NCBI GenBank assembly: GCA_003217965.1
Contig: QHNB01000132.1
Coordinates: 1-10,132, forward strand
Length of the DNA: 10,132 nucleotides
DNA from: Verrucomicrobiota bacterium
GTDB taxonomy: Bacteria > Verrucomicrobiota > Verrucomicrobiia > Chthoniobacterales > UBA10450
Reading direction: 5' to 3'
This document shows positions 6,154-10,132 of this stretch, piece after piece. How positions within the stretch are numbered: position 1 is the first letter of the stretch; the number at the start of each line of letters is the position of its first letter. Below the pieces are notes generated by a model. It saw only the letters and a program-made list of their open reading frames with translations. It searched no databases and was not told the DNA's origin. Both the position numbers and the translations under genes were made by a program.

Positions 6154-7152
6154 GTGCTTACAAAAACAGCAAACAGCGGTACTGGCGCAGCATTAGTTGA
6201 AGATGAGCTGAAGCAAGGGAAGTCGGCTTCGGTAAAACGGGCGGACGAGCCGCGCATGACGAAAGCGGGGGCTAAGTCGCTCACGATTTACATCGACGGC
6301 GAATTCTTTCCCGAAGCAGAGGCGAAGGTTTCTGTATTCGATCATGGTCTTTTATACGGGGATGGCATTTTCGAGGGCATCCGCTTCTACAACGGCCGCG
6401 TCTTCAAGTTGGAAGAGCATCTGGCGCGCTTATGGGATTCGGCCCGGTCCATTTGCCTCGATATCCCGATGTCGCGCAACGAAATGGCCGAGGCATTACT
6501 GGAAACGATTCGCCAGAACGACCTGCGTGATGGTTACATCCGGTTGCTCGTCACGCGCGGAGTCGGCAATCTGGGATTAAATCCGGCGCAATGTAAGCGA
6601 GCGAGCGTGATTATTATTGCCGCGACAGTCACTCTTTACCCCGACAAAGCTTACCGGGACGGACTAACGGTTGTGACCTGTGCGACGCGGCGAACCAGTC
6701 CGAGCGCGCTGAATCCGGCCGTCAAATCGTTGAATTATTTGAACAACGTGATGGCTCGTATCGAGGCGAACCTGGCTGGCGCCGACGAAGCACTGATGTT
6801 GAACGATCAGGGGAACGTGGCCGAGTGCACGGCCGACAATGTTTTCATTATCAAACGCGGCGAGATTTTTACGCCTCCGATTCACGCGGGGGCGCTGCGC
6901 GGTGTTACGCGGTCAGTTGTCTTCGATATAGCGGCGGAGCTCGGATTGAAGATTTCTGAGACTGATATCACCCGGCATGATGTCTTTATCGCCGATGAAT
7001 GTTTCCTCACCGGCACAGCGGCGGAAATCATCCCCGTGGTTAAAGCCGATGGGCGCGTTATTGGAAACGGAAAGCCGGGACCAATCAGCACCCGGATGAT
7101 CGGGCTTTTTCGCGAACTAACGAGCGAAACTGGTACACCCATCTTCCCATAA
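6154..7152 (+). CDS. ilvE: Branched-chain amino acid aminotransferase
   Basis: This class IV (fold-type IV) PLP aminotransferase carries out the last step of leucine, isoleucine and valine synthesis, and the first step of their breakdown, using 2-oxoglutarate/glutamate in the cytoplasm. Signatures are IYIDGEFFPEAEAKVSVFDHGLLYGDGIFEGIRFYNGRVF, the Schiff-base lysine in NPAVKSLNYLNNVMARIEA (K191 in this numbering), then AECTADNVFIIKRGEIFTP, GALRGVTRSVV and DECFLTGTAAEIIPV. GTG 6154 is preceded by GGAG (6142-6145) at 8 bases. However, family members usually begin just before IYIDGEF, which favours ATG 6256 (298 residues, lysine then at 157, close to position 159-160 of E. coli IlvE). From 6154 there is an unusual 34-residue polar extension. 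D-amino-acid transaminase is a less likely alternative. Confidence 0.93.
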   Translation: MLTKTANSGTGAALVEDELKQGKSASVKRADEPRMTKAGAKSLTIYIDGEFFPEAEAKVSVFDHGLLYGDGIFEGIRFYNGRVFKLEEHLARLWDSARSICLDIPMSRNEMAEALLETIRQNDLRDGYIRLLVTRGVGNLGLNPAQCKRASVIIIAATVTLYPDKAYRDGLTVVTCATRRTSPSALNPAVKSLNYLNNVMARIEANLAGADEALMLNDQGNVAECTADNVFIIKRGEIFTPPIHAGALRGVTRSVVFDIAAELGLKISETDITRHDVFIADECFLTGTAAEIIPVVKADGRVIGNGKPGPISTRMIGLFRELTSETGTPIFP

Positions 7153-7190
7153 AGAGTCGAGCTGAGCCGGACGGCGCGCGAGATGCTAAG

Positions 7191-7220
7191 CTAAAGGAGG
7201 GTTTTGAATTTTTAACCTCC
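7191..7220 (+). promoter_or_regulatory. Hairpin trapping a strong Shine-Dalgarno sequence in the mcsA leader
   Basis: CTAAAGGAGG (7191-7200) contains the strongest ribosome-binding sequence in the area. GGAGG-G-TT (7196-7203) can pair with AACCTCC (7214-7220), leaving one bulged G and an AT-rich loop. The mcsA ATG is 41 bases beyond the GGAGG, too far for normal use. The only nearby start is a TTG at 7204 with three codons before TAA. It may be a regulatory leader structure or chance. Confidence 0.3.
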
Positions 7221-7241
7221 GTCATGGTCTAAGTTACCGAA

Positions 7242-7739
7242 ATGTTGTGCGACGTTTGTAAATGTAATGATGCGACGGTTTTCCTGACCCAGATCCTCGA
7301 TGGCAAAATGCAGAAGGTGAACCTTTGCGAAGCCTGCTCGAAGGAGAAGGGAGTGCAGGATCCGACCGGTTTCGCTCTGGCTGATTTGCTGCTTGGTATC
7401 GGTGCGGCCGAGGAAATCGAGAAAGGCGCCGCTACCACACGCTGTCCCGTCTGCGGCTTCACCCAGGCCGACTTTAAAAAAACTGGCCGGCTTGGTTGCA
7501 GCACCTGCTATACCGCATTTGCGGAGGGACTCAGTTCGCTTTTGAAAGCGATGCACAAAGGCATCGAACACGTGGGTAAACTGCCCGCCCGGGCACAACG
7601 CACTCTGGCATTGAATGACCGGATGAAGTCTCTGACCGAAGATCTGCGCAAGGCCGTGGAAGCGGAGAATTACGAGACGGCAGCCTCGCTGCGTGATGAA
7701 ATCAAGCAACTTCAAACAGAGCTAGCGAATCCGTCATGA
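7242..7739 (+). CDS. mcsA: McsA, zinc-binding activator of the protein-arginine kinase
   Basis: This 165-residue protein binds and activates the McsB kinase. It carries four CxxC pairs: C3/C6 (with an extra C8), C29/C32, C68/C71 and C86/C89, in CDVC, CEAC, CPVC and CSTC. These are expected to hold zinc. The C-terminal part (about 127-161, LTEDLRKAVEAENYETAASLRDEIKQL) is a UVR-type coiled coil, the usual ending of McsA. Size and layout match the Bacillus protein. ATG 7242 is supported by the immediate MLCDVC start, although only a weak ribosome-binding site precedes it. The stop overlaps the mcsB start as ATGA (7736-7739), indicating translational coupling. In Firmicutes a CtsR repressor gene precedes mcsA; here ilvE does, with an 89-base gap. 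Confidence 0.95.
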   Translation: MLCDVCKCNDATVFLTQILDGKMQKVNLCEACSKEKGVQDPTGFALADLLLGIGAAEEIEKGAATTRCPVCGFTQADFKKTGRLGCSTCYTAFAEGLSSLLKAMHKGIEHVGKLPARAQRTLALNDRMKSLTEDLRKAVEAENYETAASLRDEIKQLQTELANPS

Positions 7740-8857
7740 AGTTTCAGAGCGTCATTACCAGCACCGGCGAATGGTTGCGCGGGGAGGGGCCGCACCACCA
7801 AATCGTTGTCAGTAGCCGGGTGCGGCTGGCGCGCAATTTGCGGAATCGTGCGTTTCCGGGCTGGGCGAAAAAAGCGGAACGGCTCGCGATTCTCGACTTG
7901 ATCAAGCCGCAAGTGGAGGAATTACCCGAGATGCAGGACTCCTTTTCCGAGGTCTTGCAAGATCTCTCCGCCGTCGAAAAACAAGTCCTGGTCGAGCGGC
8001 ATCTGATCAGCCGGGAGCATGCGGCGAAGAGCATCGGGAGCGCGATCGTGATGAATCGCAAACAAACGCTCAGCATTATGGTGAACGAGGAGGATCACCT
8101 CCGCATGCAATCAATCCGCTCCGGTTTGCAGTTGCGACAGGCATTTAAACTCGTCGATAAAGTAGACAGTGCGCTCGAGAGCAAGCTCGATATCGCCTAC
8201 GATGCGAAGCTTGGTTATCTCACCGCCTGCCCGACCAATGTTGGGACTGGGATGCGGGCATCGGCCATGCTGCATTTACCCGGCCTGGTCTTGAGCGAAC
8301 TGATTAATCAAGTGATCCAGGCAGTGAACAAAATCGGTTTGGCCGTGCGCGGATTGTACGGAGAAGGCACGGAGGCGATGGGAAATCTTTTCCAAATTTC
8401 CAACCAAACCACGCTTGGCGAAAAAGAGGACGAGATCATCGCGCGCTTGAGCAAGGTGATTGAAACGATCATCGAAAAGGAACACGACGCACGGCAGGTG
8501 TTGATCCAGAAAAAGCCGAACACGCTCTGGGACCAGATCGGTCGCGCCTATGGAGTGCTCACTTACGCGCACGCTATGACGTCAAAAGAAGCGCTGAATT
8601 TATTGTCGATTGTTAAACTTGGAATCGATCTCGGCACGTTCCCGGAAGATAAACGGTTGCCCATAGACGAGCTTTTCATCGAAACGCAGCCGGCGCATTT
8701 GCAAAAAGGGACGCAACAAAAGTTGAACGCGGAAGAACGCGATCATTTGCGTGCCGAGATTATCCGCGAACGTTTGAAAACAGTTCCCAAACCTGATATG
8801 AGTAAAGTGGCACGGGAGCCGGCTTCCGGGAATTCCGAGCCAGCCAAGCATGAATAA
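7736..8857 (+). CDS. mcsB: McsB, protein-arginine kinase
   Basis: This 373-residue member of the phosphagen (ATP:guanido) kinase superfamily phosphorylates arginine side chains of proteins, marking them for ClpCP degradation. Features in order are the nucleotide-binding SSRVRLARN (26-34), VMNRKQTLSIMVNEEDHLR with the NEEDH catalytic block at 117-121, and the reactive cysteine C165 in LTACPTNVGTGMRAS. The GLYGEGTEAMGNLFQISNQTTLG loop follows. Near the end R335-D336-H337-L338-R339-A340 is an exact RDxxRA motif, the allosteric phospho-arginine-binding signature known from Bacillus McsB. All key sites look intact. The ATG overlaps mcsA by four bases, and the reading frame overlaps clpC by eight (ATGAATAA, 8850-8857), so the three proteins are probably made together in fixed proportion. 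Confidence 0.96.
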   Translation: MKFQSVITSTGEWLRGEGPHHQIVVSSRVRLARNLRNRAFPGWAKKAERLAILDLIKPQVEELPEMQDSFSEVLQDLSAVEKQVLVERHLISREHAAKSIGSAIVMNRKQTLSIMVNEEDHLRMQSIRSGLQLRQAFKLVDKVDSALESKLDIAYDAKLGYLTACPTNVGTGMRASAMLHLPGLVLSELINQVIQAVNKIGLAVRGLYGEGTEAMGNLFQISNQTTLGEKEDEIIARLSKVIETIIEKEHDARQVLIQKKPNTLWDQIGRAYGVLTYAHAMTSKEALNLLSIVKLGIDLGTFPEDKRLPIDELFIETQPAHLQKGTQQKLNAEERDHLRAEIIRERLKTVPKPDMSKVAREPASGNSEPAKHE

Positions 8858-10132
8858 TTTTACCCCGCGGGCTCAGCAAGTTCTGCAACTTGCGCGAAAG
8901 GAAGCTGATCGGTTCAATCATAATTATGTCGGGACCGAGCATCTGTTACTCGGCTTGATCAAGCTCGGACAAGGCGTTGCTGTCAACGTCCTGCAAAAGA
9001 TGGGCCTCGATCTCGAGACCGTCCGCATGGAGGTGGAAAAACAGGTCGGCTCCGGTCCGGAGACAAAAATGGTCGGCAACATTCCTTACACACCACGGGT
9101 AAAAAAGGTTCTAGCCCTCGCCGGGAAGGAAGCGAAGGCGCTGAATCATTCCTATGTCGGGACCGAGCACATTTTGCTGGGACTTCTGCGCGAGGGCGAG
9201 GGTGTTGCGGCCCGGGTCCTGAAGAGTCTCGAGATCGATATCGAGCGGACACGCAATGAAATTTTGAAGGAACTCGATCCAAATTTCACGCCGCCGGAGG
9301 GCGAGCCCGAAGCAGAACAGGGCACGGCCAGCGCCGGCAAGAAAGACGTGAAAACGCCAGCCCTGCGCGCGTTTGGCCGGGACCTGACCGATTTAGCCAA
9401 GAAATCGGAGCTCGATCCGGTGATCGGCCGCAAGAACGAAATCGAGCGCGTCATTCAAGTGCTCTGCCGACGGACGAAGAATAATCCGGTGCTGCTCGGC
9501 GAAGCTGGCGTTGGCAAAACCGCAATTGTTGAGGGATTAGCTCAGGAAATCGCCAACGGGAACGTGCCGGAGCTTTTGCGCGACCGAAAGGTAATCACGC
9601 TCGATCTCGCCCTCATGGTGGCCGGGACGAAGTACCGCGGCCAGTTCGAAGAGCGGATCAAAGCCGTGATGGATGAAATTCGCCGGAGCAAGAACGTCAT
9701 CCTGTTCATCGACGAGCTACACACTATTGTCGGTGCAGGCTCGGCCGAAGGCGCGATGGACGCGAGCAATATCATCAAGCCGGCATTGAGCCGGGGCGAG
9801 TTGCAGTGCGTGGGTGCAACGACCCTGAACGAGTATCGCAAATACATCGAAAAAGACGCGGCGCTGGAGCGACGTTTTCAAACGGTGAAGGTCGAAGCGC
9901 CGACTATTGAAGAAGCGATTCAGATTTTGAGAGGTCTGCGACCGAAATACGAGGCACATCACAAAGCGAAACTGACCGACGAAGCGCTCGAGATAGCAGT
10001 GAAACTCTCGGAGCGTTATATCACCGGAAGATTTTTACCGGACAAAGCAATTGATGTCATGGACGAGGCTGGCGCACGGGCCCGCATCAACGCCATGACG
10101 CGTCCGCCCGACGTGAAGGAAATCGAGAAAAA
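8850..10132 (+). CDS. clpC: ClpC, AAA+ unfoldase of the ClpCP protease (right end cut off)
   Basis: Only the first 427 codons are in the window; the frame runs off the right edge. ClpC uses ATP to unfold substrates and feed them to the ClpP peptidase. Two Clp N-domain repeats are visible, FTPRAQQVLQLARKEA (from residue 4) and YTPRVKKVLALAGKEA, each followed by a YVGTEH motif. The glutamates E30 and E106 correspond to Bacillus ClpC E32 and E106, which bind phospho-arginine. The first AAA+ module has Walker A GEAGVGKT (217-224, K223), pore loop KYRG (261-264), Walker B VILFIDELH (D288, E289) and the arginine finger in ALERRFQ (R341/R342). The sequence ends shortly after RFLPDKAIDVMDEAGAR. The middle domain that separates ClpC from ClpA and ClpB is not yet reached, so the name rests on N-domain similarity and the mcsAB neighbourhood. 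Confidence 0.95.
   Translation, partial: MNNFTPRAQQVLQLARKEADRFNHNYVGTEHLLLGLIKLGQGVAVNVLQKMGLDLETVRMEVEKQVGSGPETKMVGNIPYTPRVKKVLALAGKEAKALNHSYVGTEHILLGLLREGEGVAARVLKSLEIDIERTRNEILKELDPNFTPPEGEPEAEQGTASAGKKDVKTPALRAFGRDLTDLAKKSELDPVIGRKNEIERVIQVLCRRTKNNPVLLGEAGVGKTAIVEGLAQEIANGNVPELLRDRKVITLDLALMVAGTKYRGQFEERIKAVMDEIRRSKNVILFIDELHTIVGAGSAEGAMDASNIIKPALSRGELQCVGATTLNEYRKYIEKDAALERRFQTVKVEAPTIEEAIQILRGLRPKYEAHHKAKLTDEALEIAVKLSERYITGRFLPDKAIDVMDEAGARARINAMTRPPDVKEIEK

Noticed and set aside
7212..7715. A 167-codon open frame on the minus strand opposite mcsA
   Set aside because: mcsA on the + strand has four CxxC pairs and a UVR region; the antisense product shows no family features.

Overview
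The window reads as ordinary chromosomal DNA of a moderately GC-rich Gram-negative-type bacterium. All supported genes lie on the + strand. The best guess at origin is the PVC superphylum, probably Verrucomicrobiota. This rests on a mcsA-mcsB-clpC operon with no ctsR next to it, a LolD-type ATPase (which implies an outer membrane), weak or missing Shine-Dalgarno sequences before several genes, and the style of the low-complexity peptidoglycan-binding-domain protein. The assignment is inference; no marker gene settles it.

Layout, left to right. (1) 1-1009: two tandem paralogues of a small protein of unknown function. The left copy is cut by the window edge and broken by an in-frame TAG; the right copy is intact with an N-terminal membrane segment. 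(2) 1135-2550: a class III PLP aminotransferase. (3) 2635-3630: transaldolase (tal). (4) 3718-4164: a SPOUT tRNA 2'-O-methyltransferase (trmL). (5) 4183-5082: a low-complexity protein ending in a peptidoglycan-binding domain, with no visible signal peptide. (6) 5142-5816: an ABC ATPase of the LolD/MacB type without its permease. (7) 5817-6153: a 337-base gene-free stretch full of inverted repeats. (8) 6154-7152: branched-chain amino acid aminotransferase (ilvE). (9) 7242 to the right edge: mcsA, mcsB and the first 427 codons of clpC, with overlapping reading frames.

The clearest functional unit is the last one. McsA and McsB form the protein-arginine kinase that tags proteins with phospho-arginine, and ClpC recognises the tag and unfolds the protein for ClpP. 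Key residues on both sides of this handover are present here: the McsB RDxxRA motif and two equivalent glutamates in the ClpC N-domain. The other genes are housekeeping functions placed side by side with no obvious common pathway.

The most interesting non-coding signal is a set of structured palindromes between genes, at 1029-1054, 3617-3715 and 6033-6086. Each is built from units of the form GTAG followed by a hairpin, often in opposed pairs. This is the architecture of REP/BIME elements mobilised by RAYT transposases. At the end of tal, the TAG stop codon is itself part of the GTAG foot. No tRNA, rRNA, CRISPR array, insertion sequence or prophage gene was seen.
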